DNA of 64,000 nt. Source: Pagrus major (Eukaryota > Chordata > Actinopteri > Spariformes > Sparidae). The translations under genes and the position numbers were made by a program. The stretch covers positions 2,935,297 to 2,999,296 of the forward strand of contig NC_133230.1 of NCBI RefSeq assembly GCF_040436345.1, in the 5' to 3' direction. Of this stretch, positions 45,861 through 57,900 are shown one piece after another; the stretch's first letter is position 1; every line of letters starts with the position of its first letter. A model generated the notes under the pieces. The model was not told where the DNA came from. It worked only from the letters and a program-made list of their open reading frames with translations, and did no database searches.

Positions 45861-46274
45861 AAGTAATATTTTAACAGAATATCTATTATTTAAATGTCTT
45901 TTTAACAACAATAAGGAAGTAGTTTTGTTGCCTAAATTTAACCAAACTGTGTTCATTTTTGTCTTCTCCACAGAAGGTAACAGGAAGGATTGTTGTATCA
46001 CCTGCACATACGACTCAGTCGTGTTATTTGTGTGCAGATTGATCAGAGCGGGTTTGTTGGGTTAGTTTTAGCTGTGGGTGTGTATCGTCACTGATTCATC
46101 TCCTTTTTCTCTTTGTGAGCTTGTTTTTTTACTTACAGTCTCGACAGGAGGGGCGAAGGTGAAGCTCTGTCCTTTGTGTTGTTTCAGCTCCTGCTGGGTG
46201 CCGATACAGATCAATAAAAGGTCACTGATTACTTAATGCAGCTGTGGGAAACTGAGTGAATGAAGAGAAACCAG

Positions 46275-46297
46275 AGAAAGAAAGAAAGAAAGAAAGA
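46275..46297 (+). repeat. (AAAG)n microsatellite
   Basis: About five AAAG units. Confidence 0.9.
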
Positions 46298-47139
46298 CAG
46301 GAAGCCCAGAGAGAGTATCCCAGACAGCTGTTTATTATTCTGACACTACAGTTTAGGTGTGCAACTGTAAAACAATACATGAGTCAGTGCTGCTCCCAAC
46401 CATTGCTTTAACAAAACAGTAGAAATTGATCACATTCCAGTAGAAAAAAGAGAGAGAAGCTTCTCCCGAAGGGCCCCGTTTATTCAAATCATCCAAAGCT
46501 TCACGACTGAATCCGAAGCTAAAGCTGCGACTGATGAAAAATTAATCCTGGTGAGGAAATTCGACAGGTTGCGTCGATTTTCTGAGATAAGTGAAACAAT
46601 AAGAATCCTATCGCTATCTGGGAAATGACTTCCATTTCTTTTAGCGTCATCTGCGATGGAAAACGCGGAATCGAATCAAGCCGAGGGATAATTTTTAATA
46701 AATGAGGCCCCTGGGTCGTCCCCCAGAGAGAGGTGGATTCATGGTGTCAGTCAGTCGGCACGACGCAGACGGACTGAACATAATCAACATGCTGAGGAGA
46801 GCGTGATGGAGGAGATCAAAGAGGAGGCAGAAGGAGGAGGATCAGAGGGAAGAGGGCGGAGAAGAGAGAGGAGACCCTAGAGGACGGAAAGCTAAGAGAG
46901 AAGAGGTGTTTTCAAAGGGTAGAAGCGGACCTCCTACCTGTTTCAAGATGGACAAAGGGAAAGAAAGCGAGAAAGGACTCCTACGTAAAAGTCGAGAGGA
47001 GAGTTGTTAAGAAACGAGACACAAAAAAATAAATCATCTCAGCTCCCAGTGAAAATGCTGGGACAGCAGAGAGAGGACGGAGGTGGAGGGAGGGGTCGTT
47101 GTACATTCAAGTGGCAAAGCTGAAAAATCCTGTGCTGAA

Positions 47140-47141
<2 letters not shown>

Positions 47142-47222
<81 letters not shown>
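47142..47222 (+). repeat. Long (GT)n microsatellite
   Basis: 81 nt of uninterrupted GT (about 40 units), the longest simple repeat in the window. Cys-Val ORFs across it are artefacts. Confidence 0.98.
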
Positions 47223-47225
<3 letters not shown>

Positions 47226-50200
47226 GGAGTTGCCCTTCATTCTCTTGTCAAATTAATAAAGAAGAGGACGAGCTCTCGGCCGCCCGGCGTCTCCTCACAC
47301 AGGCCGACACGTCGCAAAGTTTCAGGCGAGATCTCAAACTGGAGCCAGCTGAGTCCTCCGTCCTGCAGCTCAACGTCAACTGTAACTGCTGACGGAGGCT
47401 TTTTTTCTTCAGTGTTATATCTGGAAATAAATTCACTGTATTGGAAATAGAAAATTGTGGATTTTTTTTAAAGCAAGTCTTACTCAGCACTCGAGTAGTT
47501 TTATTCTGGAGACTATGTCGCTGCAGGAAAAGAAGCTAAAGGACAATCTTTTGTGACAGTATTGCAGAAATATGCAGTGATCTGTGGCCAATCAGAGCTC
47601 CAGCTGTCCAGCACTTAAACAGAAAACTGTAAACTGTAAAGCAGGAGGTTCATTGTGAGACTTAAATCAACACATTAGCAAATGGAATAGCAAAATGTTT
47701 AAATGACTTAAATGACCATTCATAATACATTTTAAAGATTCTAATATTAAATTACTAACTTAATGTTTTGTTGGAAAGAGAAACAGAATTTATATATTTT
47801 CATTTGACAGGATACCAGAAGGACAACTGACCAGATTTCCCTTAGCTTTAGTTGCTAACTTTACATGCTAAACTAAACTGAAAGTAAATAAATATTCCAC
47901 TGGCACTCTCCTGACTCCATCGACACGGAGGATGAACATTTTGAAATTTTTACTCCTCAGAAAAATATCTTTTATTGTAGTTATTTTGATTGTTCCTTGA
48001 AAAAGAAAATGTATTCTTCTAGTCAAGATGCTGTATGGTCATCATTTTAAAATTTTCTGGCTGTTCAGGTGTTTTGAAATATGAGAGATTTGTTCCAGGA
48101 CATCATCTCGGCTCTACAGTCGCTGCTCCACCTGTTGGTCTGTGACGTGATGGATGCTAGTTTGTTCTCCGTTTTGCTGAAATGTATTCAAACTATTTGT
48201 TTCAACTTCAGACAATGCAAAACTAAATCTCAGCTGACACTAACTACAAGTCAAAACAGCAAGAAGAGCAGCAGGGACGCAGAAAAACAAAAAAACTTCT
48301 GAGACAGTTCATTTGTTACAGATTTGACTTTGACTTTTGTCTAAAATAGATGTGTTAGATATGGGAACACGTCTTTTTCTAAAATCATAAAAAATGAAGA
48401 TGATATATTTCCTGCTGAGGCATTTTCTGGCTCGCTCTACGCTGTAGTTTTGTGGATCTCTGAGGAAGCCACCTGTTAAAAAGACAGTTTTGTTCTTCCT
48501 CTTGAGGATTTTCTCACATTTTTTTTTTCCACACAGCTAAACTGTTAGCAGCCATCTTAGCATCCGAAGTAGAAAAATAAATTGAGCCTGTGAGAATACA
48601 GAAGTCGAGAACGGCCATACTTAAAAGCGATTTTTTTTGTTTACTGCCGTTATCTTGATGTCACCAATTAATTATTTAGTTAATTTCATATTTTCAGCTC
48701 ATTGGTTGCTCGAGATGTCAAGACGCCATCACTGCACGCTGGTATGACATTCCTGAGACAACAGCATTAAAAACATAATTTAATGATGGCCTTTCTCAGC
48801 TTCCGTAGCGAGAACATAGGTTGTGTTTTCATTTCTGCAGCACCTGTCGTGTCAGCAGTCGATTCTGGCGAGAAGCCCAGCACAAAGGTTCTTGTCCTGA
48901 CTTCAACCCGAGCTTCGACGCACCTCTTTATATAAGAATAATATATGTACATAACTGTATTGATCGCACTCACGTTGGAAAGACGTCAACAAACTTTTTT
49001 CAGGGAAACGTTCAGATACGTTCAGGAGCAGAACTCCTACACTGACAGGAGGTGATGTAAAATCAATTTCTCTTTTCAAGGCTTTAACAGTTTTTAGGAT
49101 CGCAGAGCGAAGGGAACAACTGCTCCAACAGATACAGAACAAAAGTCCAGTCTCATCCTGTCTTATGGCTTTTGTGTTTTCAGGTGTAATCTTCAGCTCC
49201 GTCATGATACCGTCTCAGTGACAGCTGCATTGTTGGGGCGACTATCAGCACGAATCAAACTCTCAGAGGTTCATCTCAGATTTACACAGATACGATAAAT
49301 CTGTGATGTTTGGTGCTTTTCTGGGAGTTATTTAGTCATTTGTGTTTCTGCTGCAGTCATTACTCCTCCAGCTCTGTCAGTAAGTGATCTCCTGTTTCCC
49401 CAAAAAGCTTTTAACATCTCACAGAGAAGAGTCTCTGCTGCCAACAGAGAGTGAGCCTCAGTGAGCTGAGCCCACTTGGTCAAACTACAAAAACACAGCG
49501 CCTCACTCGCTACCATCTGCAGAGCCATAAAGATACAAGCTGCGACTGCATTATAGTTTGTTTTAGATGAACTAGTCTACGACAGATCAGGAGAAAGGTG
49601 GCCCAAATCTGATGATAAATCTGTCACATATGTGGACGTTCTTTCATTAGCTGCATCCCGTTTTGATATGATGGCGTCCATATTTGGCCAGTAATGCATA
49701 AAATATATAAGTGTATTTCAAGTGAACTAAAGGTGGATTTTTTCTTTCAAACATAGTCAAGAAGTTAAGACCTGAATAAAAGTTTTCAAAAACTGTTATC
49801 AGTAACGATGAGAAACTGCAACAACGTTTGTGAAGCTCCTGTGATGAGTCCAAAGTTTAGGTGGGGCAAAAACTTGGGAAAATTACCAAAACTGGACGTT
49901 CGTAAATAAGTGTAAAAACAAAAGCAATCTGATAACGAGAGGGACCAGAGGATTATTAGACCAGATCAGAGCTGGTTCACCATTTTAGTCAAAAAGAGCA
50001 GGAACATAGAAACATGATACGTAATTTCTCCTGACTGACTTTTCCATTACTTAACTTCCACACGACTTCTCTCCATAAAATGTATTTTGTCATATTAAAG
50101 CATCTTGTGACTGATTTGAAGCTGAAGTCTTCTCTGCAGCTGCTAAGCTAAAATCGTTAGCATGCACCCAGTTTGAAGTGGGTAAACGAGCTCGACTGCA

Positions 50201-51084
50201 TGTCGAGGGTGAAAATAACGTCTTTTCAAATCATTTTAGGATCCCAGGGCTTCCCGAGACTTGTATTACACTGGACGAGCTGTATGGTAATGGCTGGTTG
50301 ATATTTGGTTGAATGTATCACAGTAATGATATTTCAGAACCATGATCAGGGCCATAGATTCTAACTTACACAAAGTCATGCGTCACAAATCTGTTCTCAT
50401 TCTCAGGTTGTCAATTCCCAACGCTCAGCGTCTCATACAGATGCTCAAGGTATCCGTTAGCGACTGTATGAGACGCGCCAGGCTTTCCTGAGAACAGGAA
50501 CAGATTAGAGAAACATCCAGCTGAGCCTAATCCTCCGTCCCTGCACTCTCTGTTAATAGAGGAGGGACGGCAGGTTAAGAAAGATGATGCACTTTGGTCG
50601 TATGTTGGCGTCCTGTCGAGCACTCAAGTGTTGGACAGGCGGGAGTTTTGGTGGCACTGAAGGAAAAACTCATCATACTCGCTGCCTTCCATCAGAAACA
50701 AGAGAGTTAATTGTGATTTTTAAGCTGACCATCATTTGTTAAGTTCATGTTTGTGGATATTATCGACTGATATTTCATCTTATCTGCACACACACATCCT
50801 CAATCCCTCCCATAGATATATTTGTAATAAATACCTTAATCCTGCCTCACCTACTGACACTATATTCTATGTTATGGAACAAGAAAGGTCCATCAGAACC
50901 GGCCCCTTTACAACTACAAGAGAATCAAATGTTGCATAGCTTTGCATGATATTCCATATAAGTGATATGAAGCATGCTGGCATGTGCTGCTCTCTACACA
51001 GGTAACAGTGGTAGCCATCATGGAAATCATCCAATAATTAATATCTCTATTCATGCTTGAGGCCAGATTGCCTGAATCTGCTGC

Positions 51085-51130
51085 TGAAGGGGCCCCTGAG
51101 CAAGGCACTTTCCCCCTGTATCGTGCAGGG
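51085..51130. repeat. Possible SINE-like fragment
   Basis: GGCCCCTGAGCAAGGCACTT followed by TCCCCC resembles a motif common in fish interspersed repeats. Weak evidence. Confidence 0.35.
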
Positions 51131-52615
51131 GATCTGCTCAGCGGCCGGCAGTACAGAGAGAAGGGCTGCAGAGAGAGACAGAAAACTGGCGTCTGTGCAC
51201 ATATGAATCAAATGTCCTCATTTGCACAACAGAAGCCATTAAAACTGAATTCCAAAGCAGAACCCGTTTAGCATAGTGTGACAGAAACCTCAGGTCTAAA
51301 CTCGCCTCTGCTGGCGTGATTTTATGCCGATTAGCATTGCAAAGTCGTAATTCCTCATCATTTTCCAGCCCGCTGACAGCGGAGAGAGACGATTCTGAAT
51401 CTCAGTCTCAACATCCTGACAGACGTTCGGCCGAGATGGAAAATGTTTAAATTTCAACTGCAGTTTAGTTCGGTGGGTTTTTCCAAGTATGGAAAACTGC
51501 CTTCACTTTCAGCTACGATCATTACGATTAAAAATTGATGCCAATTAGAAGCTGACATTTATCTCATCGATTCTTTTTCATTCACACATCTAATGCCAGG
51601 ATCACAAACTCCAACCTATTGAGTTTCTCTGCCGACCTGCATGACAAGCAAAGGTCATTGAGCAGGAGGGGTTAGGGAGGAGACAACACCCACTGGTTTT
51701 CTTGAGTTTGGCGTTACGGCCTTTTCCATCTTAGTTTTACGGAGCCAGATGTGACCATATTTGGACGAGAAGGTGGAGCTGGGAGGGGAAGTTAAGCACA
51801 TCAACTCTTCAACTGTGACTAGAAGAAGTTTTTGTGAAATTGAGGTGAAGACTTTTCAGAAGTTTGCCATTTCCATCAACATTTCACTTCGGCTCCTGAC
51901 ACAGTTGGGGTCATTTCGTGTGCTCTGATCCTGGCATGAGACTGTTGAGGAAGGTAAAAAATATATAACTTTCCAAATCTTTTGTCCTTTCTGGAGTGTT
52001 GTTTTCCTCAAATCCAAGCAACCAGGTCCAACAATGAACAGATCTACTGTCCTTTTGAAAATAAAACAATTCCACTGAGATGGTCAAATCCTTTGTTTAA
52101 CATCCAACACAGCTAGCGTGCCCTGCTGGTTGAGAGGATTAAGTTTGCTGACCATGAACTGCAACATCTTCAGTTGGAGTCTGATAAGGGATGTTTTTTG
52201 TTTCTCTCGACTGCTAACTTATTCTGACCTCCGATGTGGCCACCAGAAGGCACGTTAACCTCCGATTCACATCTGTCTGGCCTCCCAGCAGCCGTCTGTC
52301 CATTCACTCGCACTGTAAATAATGAATTCAGTCATGTAAACTACTCGAGGCTTCCACGATGGCTACCGTACACCTTTACTCCGCCTTACTCTTATTATTC
52401 TGCCTTATTGAATATGATTGCGTGTGTGTGTGCATGTGGTGGGATGAGTGCTGCAGGGTGAGCGGGGACAGCATCTGGATCTCTCCAGACCTGAAAAACT
52501 TCTGACAAAACCCAATGATCCGCCTGCTGTGAAGAAAAAGTCTTCCCGGGGCCGCCAGGGTTCACATCAAGGGACGGCGTCACGCTGTGCATGTGTATAC
52601 ATGAAGTGTGTGTCA

Positions 52616-52656
52616 GCACACACACACACACACACACTAATATATATATATATATG
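52616..52656 (+). repeat. Compound (CA)n(TA)n microsatellite
   Basis: About eleven CA units run into about eight TA units, beyond the proposed 3' end of kcnh5. Confidence 0.95.
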
Positions 52657-52740
52657 TATGTTCGCGCTCTGGAGCATAAAACTACTCCTTTGCATGCAGA
52701 TCTAGAAAACTGATATCATAAAAAGTACAGTATTCCATAT

Positions 52741-52746
52741 TTTATT
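52741..52746 (-). terminator. Candidate kcnh5 poly(A) signal
   Basis: AATAAA on the minus strand, about 1.1 kb after the kcnh5 stop. I found no canonical hexamer nearer on that strand. Confidence 0.42.
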
Positions 52747-53857
52747 ACTTGAGCTTTTTGCGGCGAAGCTGCTGTCGTTAATGGAATTCAGAGCGGGCTT
52801 CAGTGAGACGCTCGCTGGTTAAGACTGCCGTGTGTGGTGCCGGGCCCGTGGGATTACATGTCACTGTGCTGAGTGGACTTTTATGTGAACTAAACTCCGT
52901 GTTATTTCCCCAAAGCCTTCTTGTCATCCCAGCTTTATCCAAAGTGCATTCTGCCATCCCTGATTCATGCAGAGGAATGGAACAAAAAAACAAAAAAAAA
53001 CACACACCCCTCTTCCTTCATTCAGCGACATCATAACAAAGGTATAATATTCAGAAGAGTCTAGCGGCGTAACCCGAGCGATGCATAGACACAAAGAGGA
53101 TTCTAACAAAATAACCATTCGAGGGTTTACCGGACATCAAACAGAGGCCATGACATTTCTGTAATCAAAAATAGAAATTATTATAAGAAGCAAAAATCAA
53201 TAATCGATATAAAAACACACAAGAGAACTCCCTCCTCGTGTCGAGGGATGCTGCTTCATCACATCTGGGAGTCTTAGAGGACAAAGTGAGAGCAGAATCA
53301 AACTTCTATTTCATCTCACAGGCAAAGGAACAAAAAAAAACCTCCATCCCGTTCGATTTCTCTATTTATAAATAATCCATGCACAATCCCTTTGCCAGTA
53401 AACCCTTTTTGTTATTCAGTGTTTATAGTGCTACCAGTATGCAAACCCTGAATGTCCACATAGTAAATTATCAATGAAAAATATTCATATGTACAGTGTA
53501 GCTCAATAAAATGTCAGTTCTCTTTAAATTCGATTTGCATGCAGTCAACTGCATAATATACAGGCAATAAGTACGTTCAGTCGTTTCTTTGGCAGGCCAG
53601 AATCCAGCTGGACATGCATAGAGAGGTATGTACAATCAAAAAAACGGCCTCCGGGTCGCTGTGGAGCCCGGAGAGGAAAGTCAGTGTGCAAATGTTAAAG
53701 AAGCCAGTTTGTTATCTCGGAGGATTGAGACCAGTGGTGCAGCTGGATCTGAAAACGAGTGCGACCTAAGACTGATAATTGTGATTGCAGTCACACAACG
53801 TGTCGTGAGATCACTGTTTGTTCGAGGACACTCTCTACACCACTGGCTGAGCTCTCT
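52747..53857 (-). other. Probable kcnh5 3' UTR
   Basis: AT-rich non-coding sequence between the kcnh5 stop and the candidate poly(A) signal. The extent rests on that signal only. Confidence 0.45.
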
Positions 53858-54958
53858 TCAGAGCCCCTCGTCCTTCTCTGAGTCTGGAGAAACAGGCCTG
53901 GAGACGGTGAAAATGTCCTGACGTTGGATTTTGGTTTTGGGTGTGATGGAGGCTGGCGGCGCCGTCGTCGACGGCGTGGACTTCTTGTTCGACAGCAGTT
54001 TGAGAATTTCGGCTACCTGACTCTCCAGGGCGCCCAGGCGGCCTCCCAGAGTCTGGATGTCCCCCCGGAGCTCCAGCCGGGTCTCGTGCAGCGCGGCCTG
54101 CAGGGCCTGCTCAGGGATGGGGCAGAAAGGGTGAGGGGACCCCGCTCCTCCGGGGAGAGGGCTGTGGAGGAGAGGGGTCACCGCCGCAGGGGTCCGCGCC
54201 TCCCCCGCCCGGTCGATCCGCAGCTCACTCTTGGTGATGCCGCTGTCGCAGGAGTCTGTCTTGCGGAGCGGATTGTTGCTCGACACCCCGCCCTCCTCCA
54301 CATCCCCACTCCTCCCTGCTTCCTGACCTTTACCCTCCTGAGAGAGCATCTCCACAGAAACCGCCTTGACGTTGTTGTTCAGCCCCTCCTTCCTGGCCTC
54401 CACTGGAGCCATGTTGTTTTTCAGGCGCATCCAGCCGGTGGGTTTGACAGCCGGCTTCGCGAGCGCAGGGCTGGCGCTGACTTTGAGCCTGACAGTCTGC
54501 TCAGCCCCCCCTCCGGCTGAGCTGGGCTGCAGCTCCATGATATCACAGTTGTTCTGCTTGGCCAGAGGATCGCAGGGATGGCTGTACGCCAGCGAGCTCT
54601 GCATGGGCGTGACCTGAGACACGGTCAGCACGCTGCTGCTGGGCGGAGCCCCGTTCTGCATGGAGGAGGGGGGGCGCTGCAGGCTGAGCGGCAGGGAGTG
54701 CTGCAAGCTGGAGTGGCCCAGCTGGAGGCTGTGGGGGTGCAGGTGCTGGTGGTGCTGCTCCACCTGCAGCTGGTTCTTCTCCAGGTCCACCTGAGAGGTG
54801 GCCGCTGCTCCCTGGTTGCGGAGCTCCTTCTGCTGCTTGAACTTCTGGAAAAGCTTCCGGACGGGATGGTCCTGCGGGATGGTGATCTGCACCTCGTTCT
54901 TCGCCCGCTGCCTCTCCTCTTCCTCCTTCTTCACCTCACTGATCTTGCGGAAAATTAT
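53858..54958 (-). CDS. kcnh5: Potassium channel EAG2 (Kv10.2), last coding exon
   Basis: Kcnh5 is a voltage-gated K+ channel subunit of the ether-a-go-go family. This exon encodes the final 366 residues of the cytoplasmic tail. It starts after a TTTCCCCTGCAG acceptor in phase 0 with [18 protein letters not shown], just past the cyclic-nucleotide-binding homology domain. Family blocks follow: [20 protein letters not shown] (residues about 31-50), [46 protein letters not shown] and PIPEQALQ. After these comes a C-terminal coiled coil ([13 protein letters not shown]) used in tetramer assembly, and an end close to [18 protein letters not shown]-like and VSQITP-like blocks favour KCNH5 over KCNH1. 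A His/Gln/Leu-rich insert ([12 protein letters not shown] onward) near residue 66 is longer than in human. The other exons lie beyond position 64,000. Confidence 0.93.
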   Translation of the reverse strand: MIFRKISEVKKEEEERQRAKNEVQITIPQDHPVRKLFQKFKQQKELRNQGAAATSQVDLEKNQLQVEQHHQHLHPHSLQLGHSSLQHSLPLSLQRPPSSMQNGAPPSSSVLTVSQVTPMQSSLAYSHPCDPLAKQNNCDIMELQPSSAGGGAEQTVRLKVSASPALAKPAVKPTGWMRLKNNMAPVEARKEGLNNNVKAVSVEMLSQEGKGQEAGRSGDVEEGGVSSNNPLRKTDSCDSGITKSELRIDRAGEARTPAAVTPLLHSPLPGGAGSPHPFCPIPEQALQAALHETRLELRGDIQTLGGRLGALESQVAEILKLLSNKKSTPSTTAPPASITPKTKIQRQDIFTVSRPVSPDSEKDEGL

Positions 54959-57900
54959 CTGCAGGGGAAACACACAGAAGAGAACAACATGGTGCTTATC
55001 AGAACACTTATCATCTCATATGAAAACCATGAATAATAATTCTCCGGGTGGCGTCCCGCAGAGCGTTGCACATTAATCACCGGAGATAAAGGCTTTTTCT
55101 ACAACAGTAAGAGAAAGAGGAAGATTTATTATTATGGAAATGTGTCAGTCTGTCTCAACTTCTTCACTTGAGCACATTCACATGTCACATTCTCTCTGCA
55201 ATGCACTCAGGTACTGCAAAGCGTAGCAGCCTTCTGGAGACCCGTGTTAAATTATCTATCAGTGCTCCTACACCTCCCCTGTATTATTCAGCCTCAGCCT
55301 GGCGCCACTCTCTCCTGGCTCCCCTTACACACTAATTACATTGGGAATGACAGAAATCCCTGCCAGGCAGCCAGCCAGCCATCAAACTCCCGATTTAAGT
55401 GTTATTCTTGTTTAAAATGATAATGCTCCCAGTAGATGGCGAGCTGAGTGGATCTTTGAGTTAAAGATGGGAGCGAGGGGGAGTCGCCCACCTCGCTGTC
55501 CATCCATAATCCACCCAACCGACTGTCTTTAAACTCGCTCCTCTCATCCACCTGTACCTCCTGCTCATCCAACCTCGGCTGCTCAGAGCTCCCTGAGCCA
55601 AACCAAGCGAAGTCTGCTCTCAGCTGAAAGAGAAAGGTATGAGGAGGGGGAGACAGAGAGGCCCCGTCAATCATTTCAAATCTCCACGGCTACCTGGAGG
55701 CATCACCTGGATGATTAACGCTTTTAATTAAATTAAGTATGAGGAGGTTTGATTTAAAGTTATTGAAAAGTTAGCTCTGGTGGGGTTTGTTTCTTTTTTT
55801 CTCTGTCTGAAAAGAACAATGAGCTGACTGTCTTTGTGTACATCAGGACAAGAATCAGTCACGGCTGAGCGGATGATGCTGATGTGACGGGACCACATAC
55901 GATGAACATCCATTAACTAACGATCACTTCGGATTAACTTCAGCAACTACAGTCCCTTCCTGTTCCTGTTACCATGCGAACAACCACAACACATCAGAAA
56001 CGTCGGACAGAAGTGCAGCTCGCAGTGAAAAGTACTTCAGCGTTTGAGTCTAAAAGCAGGCACAATTACCATGAAGATCAGTACGTAGACGGAAAGCTCT
56101 GGAACGGTCCAGTGAAGCACATTGCACTCAAGTATGTGTCCATTAACTTACATGAGTCATTTCAGACGACCTTCACTCAGAAGAACAGATGTTTTTCTTT
56201 TACAACAAAGCATTTCTTCCATCATCTGAACGATGTGGAGCTGGAAATCAAATAAATCACCCGTTTTCTTTTTTGTGTTGGTGTTCAACATGTATTTGGA
56301 TTCATGTATTATTTTTATTACAGATTGAAAAAGTTGGGCGACCGGCTCAGCTGGCACCTGTTAAATCACTGTAACATCCAGCCATGTCACTTAGCTGTCA
56401 ACTACAATGTGTCACTAGTTCTGGCGTGATTCTGTCCATCTTACTGGTAATAAGGGCTGAAAAACCGGCCGGTGGACAGCTTGTCGTCCTGCTCGTGAAA
56501 TGAGGTGACATCCACACGACAAAAACAGTGAGAGTAACTGACAACTGCACATACGAGGAGCCTATAGACACCTGAAGTCTCACACAGACACACACTCTCT
56601 AAAACGTTGGTTTTAATCATCCAAACACAGCCGGGCAGTAAACACGTACATTTCTTTGGCTTCTTCACAAAACTTTTAAAAAACTTCTGATGCAACAATC
56701 TTTCCGCTACATCTCACCGTCTTAATCATTTCCAAGTCTCAGTTTCTACAACATCTACCCAGGGCATCGACGTTGGGGCAGCTCGTCAACCCTGGTGCTT
56801 GAACCGAGACACTCTGGTTAAGATCTCCTGACACAATCAGTACGACGACATGCTGCTGCTTTTTGTGATGAACACATCCATCACCGTAAAGACCTTGGCT
56901 GCTGGTCAGATTGTTTAAAATATTATAGAAAATCAGCTGGCGTTGCAGTGATGGTTGGCTGTGCTTCGGTCTTTGAGCTCTGCGTACGTTGACCGCATGC
57001 TGCCGGGGTTGAGTGGCCTGACTAATGTCTCCAAATCAGCCTTATTTCTACTGACCCAATTATTCTGTCCTTCTGTCTCCTCGAGAGCCGGCGCTCACAT
57101 ACTGGGCCTCATTCAGTCTGAAGTGGCTGCGACCACGACACTGTGACCACGACACACAATCGCACACAGTCATAAGTAATGCTTCTGAATGGCCCTCTCG
57201 TCGGAGAGAAGTCGTGAGAGGAAGCGAAATGGATAAATGGCTCCTCACGAGCTGCTCGACTGAACAGCTGTCAGACGCAGTGACACCGGGAGCGTCTGTA
57301 TTATCACTACAGATATCATAAAGAAGTGTTATGTGAAATGTTCTGTGTAGCATTATGACGCCGTGTCACTGCCTTCCAGATGTATGAATGAAAGTTAAAG
57401 GTGAAATTACATTACATTATATCAAATGTAAGACCTTTTAAAGGTTATGAAATCAGATTACGTGATAAGTTATGAAATTTTCTTATGTAAAATGCAGGAC
57501 AAAATGTTTTTTTCTTCTCCAGCGGTGAAACTACTCGTATCTGATTATTGAGTAATTTTCTTCTTTGAGAGGCTTTTTAAAAGCTGGATAACATCTACTA
57601 ACCAGAGTGAATTATTATTTTATTTACATAAATGACACGTCTTTTCAAACCTGTTACCTTTGGTAGCTGTTATGTTTGTCTCTGTGCCCGGGTGAAGTAA
57701 CATCGTACAGACGTTTCAATCTCAAAAGCTCCACCATTTGTAAAACTTCTTCCTCTTGTCCTGTGGTCACGTCTCACTCGCCCCCCAAGACTACCGGAGG
57801 TCCTGCTCTGTTGGTCTGTATCCATAAGCTTTCAGAAAAACGTGCAGAAATACGGACGAAATTAAGGCAGAGTACAGACAGAAAGGCTTCGTCTGTATCT

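Larger units (their letters stand above)
36245..52740. other. Intergenic region between gphb5 and kcnh5
   Basis: About 16.5 kb with no coding exon I can recognise on either strand. In human, RHOJ lies between these genes; I found no trace of a small-GTPase exon here. Content is mostly unique AT-rich sequence plus the repeats listed separately. Confidence 0.65.

Noticed and set aside
53924..54520. Plus-strand Arg/Gly-rich ORF of 198 codons, and similar ones to 55036
   Set aside because: Antisense to the GC-rich kcnh5 tail exon, which has clear homology on the minus strand.
55402..55674. Minus-strand ORF of 90 codons with an acceptor-like TTTCTCTTTCAG before it
   Set aside because: It does not match any kcnh5 exon and has no recognisable domain. 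Position and sequence suit a chance ORF in the intron, though transcript data could revisit it.
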